Shown here one piece after another: positions 1-18,817 of a stretch of DNA of 64,000 nt (positions are counted from its first letter, which is position 1; every line of letters begins with the position of its first letter). Source of the DNA: Solea solea (taxonomy: Eukaryota > Chordata > Actinopteri > Pleuronectiformes > Soleidae); NCBI RefSeq assembly GCF_958295425.1, contig NC_081153.1, positions 7,472,635 to 7,536,634 of the forward strand, read 5' to 3'. The position numbers and the translations under genes are program-made. Under the pieces are notes generated by a model. That model had not been told where the DNA came from, did not search any database, and was given only the letters and a program-made list of their open reading frames with translations.

Positions 1-27
1 AAGATATTTCAGCAAAGATTTCCTCAC

Positions 28-2919
<2,892 letters not shown>

Positions 2920-4096
2920 TTAATGCTTCTCTACACAACATGGTTAGAGAGAGAAAAGCTGTGTTGATTGTATGTGATGGTCAAAACACAAATGTATCTT
3001 TAACTGGTGTCTAATTAATCAACAGCGTTCTGTGTGGAAGGGGATTTGCGTAAGTGGGTTCATTTTTAACAAAACAAATTGTCTTATTGGAACTGACGCA
3101 AGACAACGTGACGTAAATCAACCTTTTTAACGCAGTGGACACAATGCCGCGTTCACCGTTGTAATTAGAAGCATCACAGTGGGAAACGTTCACTTTAGCT
3201 TCATTATTTTCCATTTTAAATCAGATAGACCCACACTTGCGAATAAAGACGCGACTTCTATAAGATCAGGTATATTAGCTCTTCGCATAATGGCTGTAAA
3301 GGCATAGTAAAAATCCCCAATATTGACAGAAATCAAACGGATGGTGTCATATGTTCGATATAGCGAATTGAAAATAAGCTGTAGCACGTACTTTAGCTAC
3401 AAAACTCATAAAAGGCGTTTGTCATTGTTGTGCCGACACCGAGTACACGCAGCATTTTAAAAACGCCTGTCCGCAAGCTGTTCTGCTGACGGTGCGTGGA
3501 CGCAGCAGTCACATGTCCCACTAACAGCGTAGTTAAATTTCACCTGTTTTTACCCAAGTTATGGGGGACATAATCAGCAAATGAACACGATACACTGATA
3601 AAACCCCTGTCATTTCAAAAAGACTCGTCCACGACGCATAAAAGTTGCGTGCATGAGTCATGCACCATGTGCTCGATACCGGCGACCCAGCCACCATGTT
3701 GCGCCGTTAGCGCATAGCCGCCATGTTAGCTCTGCTCAGGGCGCGCACCCCGACATTTTACAGCAGGCACTTGGGTGGAATGGTGCGCGTTCACGAGGAT
3801 AGAATGGGCTACCATGACTGGCAGAAAAGGGAAAACTGACTTCCCCGTTATGTACTTCAAGTGGAGCAGCATAAAAACAAAGCCGAATAGACACACATCA
3901 AATTGGATAACATTAGACAAGGTAAGGTTGCACATTTTTACCCCTTTCAGAGTAAGCAGAGTTATTTTAAACACAGCCAAGCAGTATTGGTAAATACAGT
4001 CAAGTCATCCTTTTGAAGGTCAAGAATGAATGGTTTTTTCTGAATGCTGCCTCAATGGTAGAACATGCATTTCGCAGCAAATCTCAAAACACCAAC

Positions 4097-4279
4097 CTGT
4101 GTAAAAGCAAGTCGTCCCCTGATATGAAGCGGAGGGAAAAAAGGACAGAACGTGAGCCGTCCTTAGTTTTTATACTGAACTAGAAGAGAGGGAGGGCTGT
4201 GCATGCCCGTGTTGCTGTCAGACTAAAAATTAAGGGGTGCTATTGGCTGGGGCTGCATAACTCCTATCAAGGCGATTGG
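4097..4279 (-). promoter_or_regulatory. eef1a1: TATA/TOP promoter and non-coding exon 1 of eEF1A copy 1
   Basis: On the minus strand a TATA box (TATAAAAA, 4167-4174) lies about 30 bp upstream of a C followed by a pyrimidine run (CCTTTTTTCCC from 4144), which is the 5' terminal oligopyrimidine start typical of eEF1A mRNAs and implies growth- and mTOR-dependent translation. Exon 1 would run 4144-4097 and end at a GT donor (CACAG then GTTGGTG). Two CCAAT boxes on the minus strand lie at 4242-4246 and 4275-4279. The whole promoter sits in the roughly 270 bp between the poly(A) signal of copy 2 and this start. The start site is inferred from spacing, not measured. Confidence 0.75.
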
Positions 4280-4427
4280 ATGGTAAGTGCATCACTGGAC
4301 ACAGATAGCATGGTCAAAAACGGCTGCAACACAGGATAGAGGGTAGCTTGCCTATGACAGTAAAACCGTCACTCTAACTGCAGCAGAAAAGGATCAAGAC
4401 GAGCCAATTTCAATTTTTTCAAAGACA

Positions 4428-7181
<2,754 letters not shown>

Positions 7182-7977
7182 TCATTGAAACAATTAAATG
7201 AGCATTGGCGTTTCATATTTAACGGTTTTTAATTATGGGTAGCGTGGGGCGTAGACGTGAACCAGAACCATGACGTGCCGGTGCGATTATAACACAACTT
7301 TCCCCGTAGACGATTTAAAACGTGGCGATATGGGGTTCACGTTGAAAAAAAACTGATTCGAATTGTGTGTTTCAGCATCACTTGTCAAAAGTAACGGTTC
7401 AGACTAAGCCGCTAACGGGCGGCGTCGGCGGCTGCTGCTGCAGCTAGGCCTCACTCGGCCACAGGCCAGTCGAGACACGTGTTCCTCCGTGGGCCACGTC
7501 GTATAAAGTTACAAAGATCGCCAAATATCCATTGGCACCGCTATCCAGACTTCCACCACTTGTCACTGGAGGTTGGTGGTATCAAGGAGGGAGAAGATGA
7601 GAAAGAAATTCCGTCCTCCAACATCCTCGGCTCTGCTTTCAACAGCCTCCCTTCTTTGTTCCCTTGCCCACTGCTCCAAATAACATCTTTTTTTGTTCAA
7701 TCAGTTAAACACATCCTCGTTAGAACGTTCGAAAACCAGGGAAGCAAGCCAACATTTGCCAATTTAAACACCCACGCGTGATCACTACATTAACTGAAAA
7801 GGCTGAAATCCACAGGTTATTCTCAAGTTACATAACCGTCGAGACAAAGTTTTCCGTTAATTAACGGGCCGTCGAAGGAAAAACCCTCACACACACACCG
7901 CGTATTCCTGTGGCTATACATCGGTAAAAGTTCGTCCACGCTTCTGGAACTTGCTAATGAATCAAAGCTGAACTTAC

Positions 7978-8064
7978 CGGTGTTTCTGGGTTTATCACCA
8001 AAGCTGCTGCCCCTAGCCAGGTAACAGAAAGAGGAAGTCTGCGGCTCAACACGGGGGTTTTATA
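7978..8064 (-). promoter_or_regulatory. eef1a1: TATA/TOP promoter and non-coding exon 1 of eEF1A copy 2
   Basis: On the minus strand a TATA box (TATAAAA, 8058-8064) is followed about 27 bp later by a C-initiated pyrimidine tract (CTTCCTCTTTCTG, from 8037), the expected TOP start of an eEF1A mRNA. Exon 1 would run 8037-7978 and end at a GT donor (CACCG then GTAAGTTC). The layout mirrors the promoter of copy 1, although the surrounding bases differ, so the two copies may differ in expression. The start is inferred. Confidence 0.75.
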
Positions 8065-8069
8065 CCGAA

Positions 8070-11000
8070 TGGGAGGCGGCTTCAGTCCCCGTCGCCCTCC
8101 CTGATATCAGACCCCGCAAATCACACACATTCCTGCCAAAAAACGTCAGCACGTCACCGGATGAACCGCCTGGAACACGCGTGTCTCATCCGGCACGTCA
8201 TTCCCGTCACGTCTCAGTGACATGAGGAACTTTAGATAACACGACAATCATCATTATCATCATCTTTGAGACGAACAGCGAGCACTCTGATGAGTAGTTC
8301 TACAGTCATTTAATCACCTGCTTCTTCAGTTTTTATTGATCAGCAGCAGATTGGAACATAATACTCTTTAAGACTCTGTTCTAAATTCGACTTTATTGAG
8401 GACGAAGTTTTCTGCACACTGCAGAAACAGTGCTGGCCCTAGCCTTTATGGGGCCCTAAGCAGGACTTCATTTGGGGGCCACCATTCCACCACCTCAGAG
8501 TAGCTGGTTCTTGACTATTATTGATACCAGTGTAAATCTATAAATTCCATTCATTATCGTTGTTAGTAAACCAGTTTAATCACGTTGGACTTAGAACAGA
8601 TTTGCAAATGTGCACTAAATGAGCAAATCTTCCAACTCCAAAATAAAACTTAAGATCAGCATTATTCAGATATCTTGATGTACCTTAATATATATAGATT
8701 TCCTTAATATGCTCCAAAAAATATTTCTCCACACACCATTTGGGCCCCCATGGTGATCATTATTGCATTATAATATTTGATTCCTTATCTATAGTATCCA
8801 TCCATTATCTACCGCTTTATCCTCCACCGGAGGCTGTGCCACTCCCAGCTGAGAAAAGACAGGGGTCACACCCTGGATAGGTTGCCAGTCCATCACAGAG
8901 CCAACACGTAGAACCACCATTGACATGAAAGAAAACCCCACAGCAACATTCTTGCTGTGAAGCAACAGTGCTCCAGTTTTCTTTATCTCTCTATTAATTC
9001 CAGGAGTGTTTGGTCTGTCTGTGTCTCTTTGATGTCAGGGCAAAGGTTTAGAAGCACTTTGTTATGTGGTGAGTAAATTCCTTTGATGATGAAATTAGCA
9101 TAACATCACTCCTCCATTGAGGCAAAGACTGTCTGTCTGTCCGTCATTCCACCTTTTGATCACAAGATTGGTTCAACAGCGCGCTTAAACAGGCTTAGAA
9201 ACTTGGCAGGTGTCTTACGGAGACCACCGGTGTGTGCAAGTGTGGTGGGTGTATCGCTAAACAAGTCGCTTCTGCACGCCTGAAGACAGTCGCGCTAATA
9301 GAGAGAAGTCCCGCTAATGAGACATAGCATATTCATCTTTAGGCATGTGGAAGTGACTGGTTAAGTGATACGGTGACCTGAGCGCTGTTAGTCTTCTTCT
9401 TCTCCAGGCTGCACACTTAGAGGTGCAATGCTGCCCTCCACAGTTTGAAGTTCCCAATCACATACTGAAGACCGAGATTACAGTTTTAAGTCAGATCGAG
9501 GTCGCCTGCCAAGTTTGAAGCCCGTCAAGGTATGCGGGTTACCTGACAGACGGAATAACAGACAGACTTGTCTAAAACAACAACTAAAACATTATCAATC
9601 TTCAAATGTGCCGTTTTAACACAAAATCTTCCATTAAGGTTGACATTAGAGGCCCAAACTCACCAGTAAACCAACAACTTCTGTGTCCAAGTGCGATCCA
9701 AAAACGCTGTTTCGTCTACTTCTTCTTCTTCCTCCTCTTGTGGCAGGCTGTACACACTGAGTGGTCCAATCCTCCACTTTTCAGTAATGTTTTCTAGTAA
9801 TGTTCTTGCTCAAAGTCATCAAAGAACTCTTGCCTTTGATAGGCAAGTGTTGCAGACAGACAGAAGCCTGTAAAAAGCCGTAGAATAGCTTTAGCATTTC
9901 TAATACATATTCATATACATTTCCATGTATATATACTTGTATTTTTGAATACAACACCTTTTTGAAAACTCCCCTCAAATTTCAACATACATCTTACAAC
10001 ACTGTGATAAATCATAAAAACTATATGGTGGCTAAGATATTTGACCACACTTTCCAGATAGGACAAAATACAAATCTCACATGTCGGGCAGGGAAACAAC
10101 AACACATTATTACCATGAAATATGCCACTACAGTAAGTCATACACAACTGAGTTAAAGTGGCCGCCATACACAGCCATTTATATGCAGCTGCTAAGCAGA
10201 GTCTACATTGTAATCATGGTACATCAAGGCTGATTTTTTATGGAAAAGTACAACAAAAAAATGCTTGTAGACACACAGAGAATGGAACAAAAAACATAAT
10301 TGCTGTACTTTTGCTGTAACTGTAACAATTGGCAAACACAAACTGGTTCCAGCCTCACACATGTTTGACATTTATGACAATAAGCTGAATATATTTGGTT
10401 TTGGGACTGCAATTCTAAAAAACAATTTGGGGCACATTTTAAAAGGGAAATCAGATATTGGTGAGACAATGAACCAAGATGGGTTAGAGTTTTTGACTTT
10501 TTCAATCATTTACTTACAAAAGAAGCTACATGAGCACAAAGCTCATCACCCACTGAGACCCCAGCTCGTCACCCTGACAAGATTATTTAAATCCATCTGA
10601 GATTTAAATTCAAACAGATGCCTGACCCTGAGAAGATGAACTCAAGCTGTTTTCAAGATTCCTTATCAGCCAGGCATTTACATTCACACCACATACGCAA
10701 GTGTGTGAACTGATTAAAAGTGAATATTCAGGGGGGCAGGGTATCGTCTCTTATGTTCTTCTTTACAAATTGAAAAAAGTAGCTTGGGTTTTCTGGAACT
10801 GAAAACAGTGCATCCAAAAAGATAAGAGATGAATAACTAGGCTGATTAAAATACAGAAATCATACAACATGAATGGATAAAACTGGCCTTTTTGTCATTA
10901 GGATGCTGTTTGGGGAGGTGTGCAGGTCAACTTAAAGGCCCTAAACTTCACCGGCAGTTCCTCAAAAATGAGGGTTCTACCTCATCAGAACCAGGTTTCA

Positions 11001-12585
11001 CCCAAACATAGTTTAAGTTCATACATTTCTTTATTACTCAAGCTGTCCAGTGCATTGAGTTGATAAGAAATGAATAATTAGTTCTGATTAAAATACCGAA
11101 TGTTGTCGTTAGGCTGCTGCTTGGGAAGGTGAGGAGGTCAAATTCTGCCTCATCCTCCATCACTGTGGCACGTTGCCCAGTTTAGTCAACTGACAAAATC
11201 AAGAACACACACACATATGAAACAACTCGCTGGGTTTTTCCTTTTAATGCAGGTAACGGCCGATTCAACTTGGCAGCTGTTGCGTTCACTCAGCACAGTG
11301 AAGGTGAAGGAGGTAGGGAGGGTGAGATATGAGACATGGCGACAGGACGGAGGAGATAGAGACTGGCAACGTGCCGACGGGGTCACAACAAGTGAGAGAA
11401 ATAACTAGAAAAACGTTTCCCTCTGCTGACGTTTGTGAGAAAAAAAACAAAAACATTTAGGCCATGACACTGAAAACTATGTAAGCTGAAGACGTCTCCT
11501 CCAGGGAACCTCAGATGTTTAAGTCCACATTCCTTTGTGGGCATAGAAAGTTATTAATAGGTCACAAACCAGTTCTGCTGCTTTTCAATGCACACAGTCT
11601 AATGTACTTCAAACGTGTGATTGTAGGTGATTGTAGAAGCGTATGGGAAGAAAACCAAGTGTTTGTCTGCTTTTAAACCTACTCTAACACAGTCACAGGC
11701 TAGTTAAAAACTACCTATGTATCTATGTCGTTCACAACAGTAAATACATAGAATAGAATAGAATACATGAAGAAACTATGAAGTTCAAAGTTCCCACTGT
11801 GGGGGGCCTGATCGACTGGAGACGACCTCGGGATACACAACGACTCTGAACTCTGACAGGTCTGAGTGTTCGTAAAGATGTAGCCTCCGGTGATTTGGTG
11901 ACTAATCAGAGCAAACACAACCAGCCGCTGTGTCATTACTTCAGGCTGTAAACTGGAGCAGGGCCGGGGAGAGAGGGGAGGGGGTGTGTGAGTGTGAGTC
12001 TGAAGGAAACTGAGAATGTGATCCAACAGGCAGACTGGCAGACAGAGCGTGGCAGCAGGACGTCAGTGATGACTCATCGTGTGTGAGGTGGAGATCTGAA
12101 TGTTTAACTCAGACTGTCTCAGGAGAAGAACCTGCTTAAAACTAAACAAACGTCACTTCAATTCAAATCACTGTCAAATTAGTTCACACTATGCTGATTA
12201 AATCGTCTACCGGCTCCACACGACTCCCTCTCTCTCACATTCGTACAGGAAGTGCTTTGTTTTATGTCAAGAGGTACATGACTGCAAACGCAAGGAAGTG
12301 ACCACTTTATTAGGTACACAGGACACAGGAGAGGGACCTTGTGTGGTTTTCTGCTGCTGCAGTTCACCTGTTTCAAGGTTCCAATGTAATGTTCCTTTTT
12401 GTACCCTTTGTCTCTGATTCAGAGACTTTCAAGTCTGAAAGTGGCTGCAGATTTACAAGCTAGTTGTAAGCAACATTACTGACCTCCCCATTGGCAGACT
12501 ATTTTTGTGATTTTAAATCAAGTTACCGATTTATTGTAGGGCTGTTTTTGCAGAAAAAGTCTTGCCGTCCACATACATGTATTTA
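8070..12585. other. Intergenic stretch without recognised genes
   Basis: Between the eEF1A copy 2 promoter and the first mobile element there is no exon that can be supported. At about 8430-8760 lies a sequence (gtgctggccctagcc and following) resembling a dispersed fish repeat, and at 8800-8900 a short repeat of the catccattatctaccgc type that recurs near 48665. A degenerate tandem duplication (about 10815-10935 and 11060-11160) is described in the findings. Small ORFs here lack splice signals and family resemblance. Confidence 0.5.
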
Positions 12586-12593
12586 TCTAAACT

Positions 12594-12972
12594 CACGGTT
12601 CCCAAACTGTGGTACATGTACTACCAGTGGTGTGCGAGCTTCCTCTGGTGGTACTTGGAGGAGAATCAGGAATACTGCTCTACTGTACATACCAGGGTAT
12701 GTGATCGGAGTGGGGCTGAGCAATTTTGCCCAGAGTGCGTAGAAAATTAAACAAAAAATAATTGGAGTCTCGCTCCATCTTAAATCTAATGTCACTATAC
12801 CAGTGTGTGAAGTATAGGTGAGGAAGAGGAGGAGGATGAGAGAATAAATCTGCCTCCTGTGTAGTAGCTGGCCTATACTTACACCACTGTATTTTAATGT
12901 TGGTGATAATGTTGTGACTTCAAGAACTGAATATTTTCTCAGGTGGTTCCTGGTATAAAAAGTTTGAGAACC
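12594..12972. mobile_element. hAT-Charlie-like MITE
   Basis: The 379 bp element begins cacggttcccaaactg and ends in the inverted partner (agtttgagaacc), the signature of Charlie-type hAT termini (GGTTCTCAAACT). It is flanked by near-identical 8 bp duplications, TCTAAACT at 12586-12593 and ACTAAACT at 12973-12980, differing in one base, which fits the 8 bp target site of hAT elements. There is no transposase, so it is non-autonomous. Similar gtggtac/ggtcg fragments occur near 20420. Confidence 0.7.
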
Positions 12973-14634
12973 ACTAAACTAAACACTATGTATTTCAGTC
13001 GTCGTGGGCTGCTGCATCAACCAGCTCCTACTGCCAGTTTTAAGAATCACGATTTGGTGCCTGTGTGGGTGCAGGTGAAGAAAAAACCCCAGCAACAACC
13101 TGTGCCTGAATCTGATCAATGCCAACGATGAGGAAAAAGCCCTCAGTCGTTGACATTCATATACATACAGGCACTTTACCTCAATCTGAATTGCAATGTC
13201 AGCACAGTGTATGCAAACACACTCTAAAGCCCGAGGGAACAGTTCATGCAAATAAAGCACATTTACAACACACAGACCACCCCTAATCCCCCCCCCCCCC
13301 CCACTGATCCACACATGGAAACTAAACTGTCTCCCTTTTGGTTTCCAGGCTAATCCTTCACACTCACAGGCTCGTCAATCACAGGAAAGACTAGATCATC
13401 TTTTTCACAGCCTGGAGGAAGAGAAGCTCCTTGATTACACGTTTGGCCGTGACTCACCCTCTGCCTCTGTCTGTAGCCTCAGGTCGACTCACAAAGTGAA
13501 AGTGGTTCTTCAGGTGTTGATGGATTTGCCCAGAAGTAGTTCACCTTACATAAACTGTTAAAATACCGTTAAACTATGCCTTTTTTCCTACTAAAGGTTT
13601 GATCATATGTCTGTCAGAGCCTAGGTTTATCATTTCATAATGAATGTGATTTATGAAAAACACAATTAAACAGTTTTCTTTGATTTATTATTGAGTAATT
13701 GTTAGTTGTTTTATTCAATTTTACATAGAATCATAGAATCATAGAAACAATTAAGCGATGGCTAAATTGAGTGTTGTTTCTTAAGGATTAAAAAAAGTTT
13801 TCTGATTTTACAAGTTGATTGTGAGGTAGGTACGTATACATGCATTGTCTGTATTCATATATTGTATTTTTATGTTGTAAAATTAAAACATTACAATACA
13901 TTTCTTTAAATGTTCTGTATGCAGTCAAACAACATAAATGTGTGATAAAGTGTGATTTACCTAGAAATTGAATGTAAAACCTTAAAACTGCCTTGCATAG
14001 TAGGGAGTAAGTTCACAAAGAAGTTATTTAATGAAATACACACAGATGAATTACACACAGATCAGAATAAATCTTGAGTAATTACTTTTACTCAAGTGCA
14101 GTAGTTTACTACTAGTGCGGTAGTGCAACACGGAGGATAAATGCTGCCGCACCACATCTGCTACGTCATAATATCATCCGGTTCATTCGAGAATAAAAAT
14201 CTGACGCAAACTTCAGCCTCGTCCATGAAACAAAAGAGCAACCGAAAGACAGAGGAACAGAGGGACAGAGGGACAGGTCCACCCTGTGAGTCAACGAACA
14301 CGGACCTGGAAAATATGAGACGCGAGTTCAAAACACGTGTGTGTGTGTGTGTGAGAATGGCGAGAATCAAGACAAAAAGGCACATAAAAGCGAAACAACT
14401 ATGAATTAATACAGTAGAAACTCACATTCAAATATTCTCATGAGAGTAAAAGTGTATTCCTTAATTCCTTCATGTAATTTAACGCGTAAATTAGTAAGAC
14501 AAAAATAAAAACATAAATTAGATATGATTTAAACCCCAGATCTCGATGCTCAAATTGGTCTTATTGCCCCACCTGGTGGTTGAAACCAGGAACTGTTTAA
14601 AAAAAAGACACTGAGTTCATTTTGACTGCTTATA
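12973..14634. other. Intergenic stretch without recognised genes
   Basis: No gene is seen. Apart from the poly(C) tract there is a short (GT)n near 14336-14352. The ORFs present are short and unrelated to known families. Confidence 0.5.
13288..13302. repeat. Poly(C) tract
   Basis: A run of about 15 C residues, prone to length error in sequencing. No function is inferred. Confidence 0.8.
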
Positions 14635-16217
14635 CAGCGGAGAAAGTAAGTATTGAACGCGTCAACATTTTTCTCAGTAAATATATTTCTGATGGGGCTA
14701 TTGGGATGAAATGTTCACCAGATGTCAGTAACAACCCAAGTTATCCACACATACAAAGAAATAAAAACATGAATGTCCATGACAAAAGTTATGTGTAAGT
14801 AAGTGAAATGACACAGGGAGAAAGTATTGAACACATGAAGAAAAAAAGGGGCAAGAAGGCACAGGAAGCCAGTATTTAGGAAGCAATCCTGCCCCCTATC
14901 AGTGCAAATTAATATTAGCTGGATAAGTCCTAATTGGTGGCCGATAAAGGTTTCTCTTTACCAAGGTGACACTCAAGAAGCATTTCAAGATGGGTAAAAG
15001 CAAAGAGCTATCCCAAGACCTTCACAAGCTTATTGTAGACAAACATACGGATGGCATTGGTTACAGACATATATCTAAACTTGTGAATGTTCCAGTGAGC
15101 ACTGCTGGAGCTATTATTTCGGAAGTGGAAAGGACATCATTACACCATTAACCGACCACGACCAGGTGCTCCTCGCAAGATTACTGACAGAGGAGTCCAG
15201 AGAATAATTAGAAGAGTTGTCCAAGAACCAAGGACTACTCGCGGAGATCTTCAGAAAGACCTTGAAGAAGCAGGTACTGTTGTTTAAAAAAAAACAATTA
15301 GTGCATTAGTAATGCACTCCACCGCCATGGCCTCTATGCACGCCCACCACACAAGACACCACTGCTCAAGAAAAGGCATGTGGAAGCTCGCTTAAAGTTT
15401 GCTGCACAACATTTAGACAAGCCAATGTTATACTGGGAAAATATAATCTGGTCAGATGAGACCAAAATTGAACTCTTTGGCTGTCATAACATACACTATG
15501 TTTGGAGGAGAAATGGCAATGCACATCACCCTAAAAACACCAAACCAACAGTGCAGTTTGGAGGTGGGAGCATCATGGTGTGGGGCTGTTTTTCAGCATC
15601 TGGCACTGGCAGACTTCATGTAATTGAAGGAAGGATGAATGGAGAAATGTATTGTGATATTCTTGATAAGAATCTGCTGCCATCCACAAGGATGCTGAAG
15701 ATGAAACGAGAAATGATCCCAAACACAAAGTCAAGGAAACAATCAATTGGTTTAAGAGAAAGAAAATCAAGCTGTTAGAATGGCCCAGTCAATCACCCGA
15801 CTTGAATCCGAATGAAAACCTCTGGAAAGAACTGAAGATCAGAGTTCACAGCAGATGCCCCCTGAACCTTCAAGATTTGAACACAGTTTGTGTGGAAGAA
15901 TGGGCAAAAATCACAGCTGATCAATGTGTGCGACTAGTTTCTCCATACAGGAGGCGTCTTGAAACTGTCATTACCAACAAAAACTTTTCTACTAAGTATT
16001 AAATAAATTTCAGCAAGTGTATTTAATACTTTCTCCCTGTGTCATTTCACTTTATTACACACAACTTCATTTATGGACTCAGTTTTTTTATTTCTTTGTA
16101 TGTGTGGATAACTTGGGTTGTTACTGACATCTGGTGAAAATGTCATCCCAATAGCTCCATCAGAAATATATTTACTGAGAAAAATGTTGACGCGTTCAAT
16201 ACTTATTTTCTCTGCTG
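14635..16217 (+). mobile_element. Tc1/mariner transposon, full length but inactive
   Basis: The 1583 bp element has long terminal inverted repeats of about 200 bp (14635-14835 and 16012-16217) that start cagcggagaaag and cagcagagaaaa, and is flanked by TA at 14633-14634 and 16218-16219. The arms remain highly similar through the shared cctgtgtc/gacacaggg stretch. Inside is a Tc1-family transposase relic. Long arms with a Tc1 transposase are typical of fish Tc1 elements. Confidence 0.95.
14966..16002 (+). pseudogene. Tc1 transposase relic (DD34E), broken
   Basis: The transposase reading frame is split into at least three pieces: 14966-15151 (N-terminal helix-turn-helix region, KELSQDLHKLIVDKH), 15380-15778 (catalytic part with [11 protein letters not shown] and [12 protein letters not shown]) and 15802-16002 (LNPNENLWKELK to the C-terminus). 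A frameshift or stop interrupts the frame around 15150-15300. A deletion of roughly ten codons falls just before the NDPKH catalytic aspartate near 15710, followed by a frame change to the last block. With these breaks no working enzyme can be made. Catalytic carboxylates of the DD34E type are still visible in WSDET, NDPKH and NENLW. Confidence 0.92.
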
Positions 16218-16599
16218 TAAGGTGATGAATATGACTAAATGAATCAAATATAACTATTTTCTAAGTAATTATAACCCAAGATTAAATGGAGAATTTGTCT
16301 ATTTTTCTGATATTTTAACTAAAATATTATATTACTAACAATATTATATACAAATGTATTTGCTCTTAGACTTTTATTTTATATTTAAGTAACAGTTACA
16401 ATTCTAGAATTCTGGCAGTTCAACTGTCAAGCAAGTGAACATTTTATAAAATAAATTTAACTGATGTTGTACCAAAAAAAAGGTTTCAGTGTAAATTGTA
16501 CACATGTGACAACAAAAGTGTTTGTTCAATGACAGAAGATTTAAATGTGGAAACATAGCATACATTTCAATGTACTTTATATATACACATGTACTGTGT

Positions 16600-16605
16600 A
16601 TATAC

Positions 16606-16660
<55 letters not shown>

Positions 16661-16700
16661 CATACATACATACATACATACATACATACAGACATTACAT
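16600..16700. repeat. (TA)n/(CATA)n microsatellite
   Basis: A run of TA dinucleotides (about 16618-16656) passes directly into CATA tetranucleotides (to about 16690). The Tyr/Ile/Val-rich ORFs across it are artefacts of the repeat. Confidence 0.9.
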
Positions 16701-18800
16701 ACAGACATACATACTCTGCAACTGGTGTGGTCTCAATATTTACCCACATAAACATATAGATTATTCCGGATTATTCTGTAATTTGGTAGCAAATAATCCA
16801 CAACTGTAAACAATAACCACAATGATCAGAATCACTGATAAAAAAAAAAAAAGGACATGAAAACACAAAGAGAACCCACTGAAAGGCTATGTACACATAA
16901 TATATACTGTATTTTATGATGTGATGAGATAAAAGTAACAGAATCAGAGATGCAGAATTCCTGGTAATTCTCAAAATGGGAAATGTTCCATGGGAATTAA
17001 GGGGAAGAAACTGGAAATCTTCAAAATGGATCGTTTGGAACTTAAAACGAGTCAGATTTGATGCAAATACAGTTCAATATCAATGCAATTCCTCAACCAC
17101 AGGCACACATCACACTATTTAATACGGAAAGTTTCCTAAATTCCCTGGCTAAAGTTCCCATGGAAAGTTTCTGGAATTTCCCACCCTTTTTTCCAACCCT
17201 ATACAGAATCTACGATGATACTTAGAAATGAAGATAAAACATTTAAGATTAAGAATAAATGAACACATTTAGAGGCTTTGTGTCATGATTTTAACTTCTC
17301 AAAACGAGCCCGATAGTTGTATCGTTTTCAAAAGATAAGCTAAAACTATAAACCTAAATCTTAGTGCGTGTGACACATTTTCACAGTGAAGTGAAGGTAA
17401 ATAAATAAATTATTGCATCAGTGCACACAGTGTTTACACAGTGTTTACACAGTGTCCTGTTTGTGCTGTGTGATCACGTTATTCCTTAAAGGAGCTGAAC
17501 ATTGTTGACATTCTAGCAGTAAAAAGGTTGAGTGAGTGAGACTAAAAACACTTCTTCTTTGGCACCACATCAAATATAAGGCATTTAAGGTGATGTGTCT
17601 TGTCTTGTCTTGTCTTTTCTTTGTGTGGACAGTGTTTGTTTCAGTCCCACTGGAAAGTAATTGAGGCATTAAAAGAAACACTTGGTCCCATTAAAACACT
17701 GTTCCAAGAAAAGCTTGAAAATGTTCAACATGTTCAACATACCAAGTGATTTGGTAGAAATCACATACATTTTGGTCTGAGTTAAGGCACCGTTTCCTTT
17801 AAACTGAACTCTTCTACAGTAAAAAACAAAGGTGGAATGAATCGTTTGTCGGTCGATTGAGGCAGTAAGAGTCGGCGCAAATAAAAATACACCGGTCTCC
17901 CAAGACGGGTCCTTGAAATCCTTCAAAGTTTGTGTACCTGTTTGTGAAAACTGCCCTGAATAGACAATGGGTTCGTTTTTATTCAGATGAATTCCCAATA
18001 AGATAATTTGCTCTCTCATCATCCTCCTCCGCCTCCTCTTCATCACATATACTTCACACACTGGTATAGTGGCATTAAGACCCTGGTATATACAGTAGAG
18101 CAGTATTTCTGTTACCACAGTTTAAGAACCCGGGTTCTATCCAACAATTAAAAAGCCTTCTTGTAACAACAGCAACATATTTTTTTAAATAAAAATAGTG
18201 CAGACACTGTAGAAACCAACACTCCTCCACAAAGACATTCTTGTACATGTGCACTTTTTGAGGGATTTTTTTTTTTTAAGTGTGATTGTATGAGCTAGTG
18301 ACACATGGCAACACTTTTTACTTCAGTCTATATATCACGAATATTTCTGCTACTGTTTGATGACCTTTTTCCAAAAGAAATCGTCGAAAACAGCCTTTTT
18401 ATGGCTTAGAAACTGCAGTTTATAAACTGCTCACTCTCCAGTCACCAAAGTACATAGAGAAAATCAGGCGTTTTTAGCTTTCAGGGACACGGGAGCGTTC
18501 TACTGCTGCCTTGTTTTGGTAAGTTTATGCCACTTGAAGAATTTCACACTCGGATGTGAAGGAATAACATGTTTTGAATTTACTGGATGGAAGCAGCAGG
18601 GAATCACAGTGACTCCTGTGTGCCGTGATGTAAAATCACTGATTCACTCTATGGAATTTGGTGAAGGGAAGTTGGAGTGGAACAAACTTTAGTTTCCAGC
18701 AGGAGAAAGCGGTCGGTCTAAAGGCCTAAAGTAGGTATACAGTAGATGAGCTATAGGTAAATCTGGTTTTCCATGTTTCGTCAGTACCTCACACAACCAC
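16701..18800. other. Intergenic stretch downstream of slc17a5
   Basis: No coding exon is supported. At about 16960-17210 is a sequence with repeated tcccatggaa motifs in both orientations that looks like an old dispersed repeat. At 18420-18690 lies an inverted-repeat element listed separately. The region ends at the slc17a5 poly(A) signal. Confidence 0.5.
18440..18670. repeat. Inverted-repeat element, family A copy 1
   Basis: The left arm (from 18442, caccaaagtacatagagaa) and the right arm (18631-18664, ending atggaatttggtg) are imperfect inverted repeats with a spacer of about 150 bp. The same arms and spacer words (tactgctgccttgttt) recur at 52191-52424, so this is a dispersed foldback or MITE family. 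No coding content. Confidence 0.7.
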
Positions 18801-18817
18801 ACTTAAAAACTAATCAC

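Noticed and set aside
16404..16809. Tyr/Ile/Val-rich ORFs around 16.6 kb, and similar ones at 22.9-23.1 kb
   Set aside because: Translations of TA/CATA repeats.
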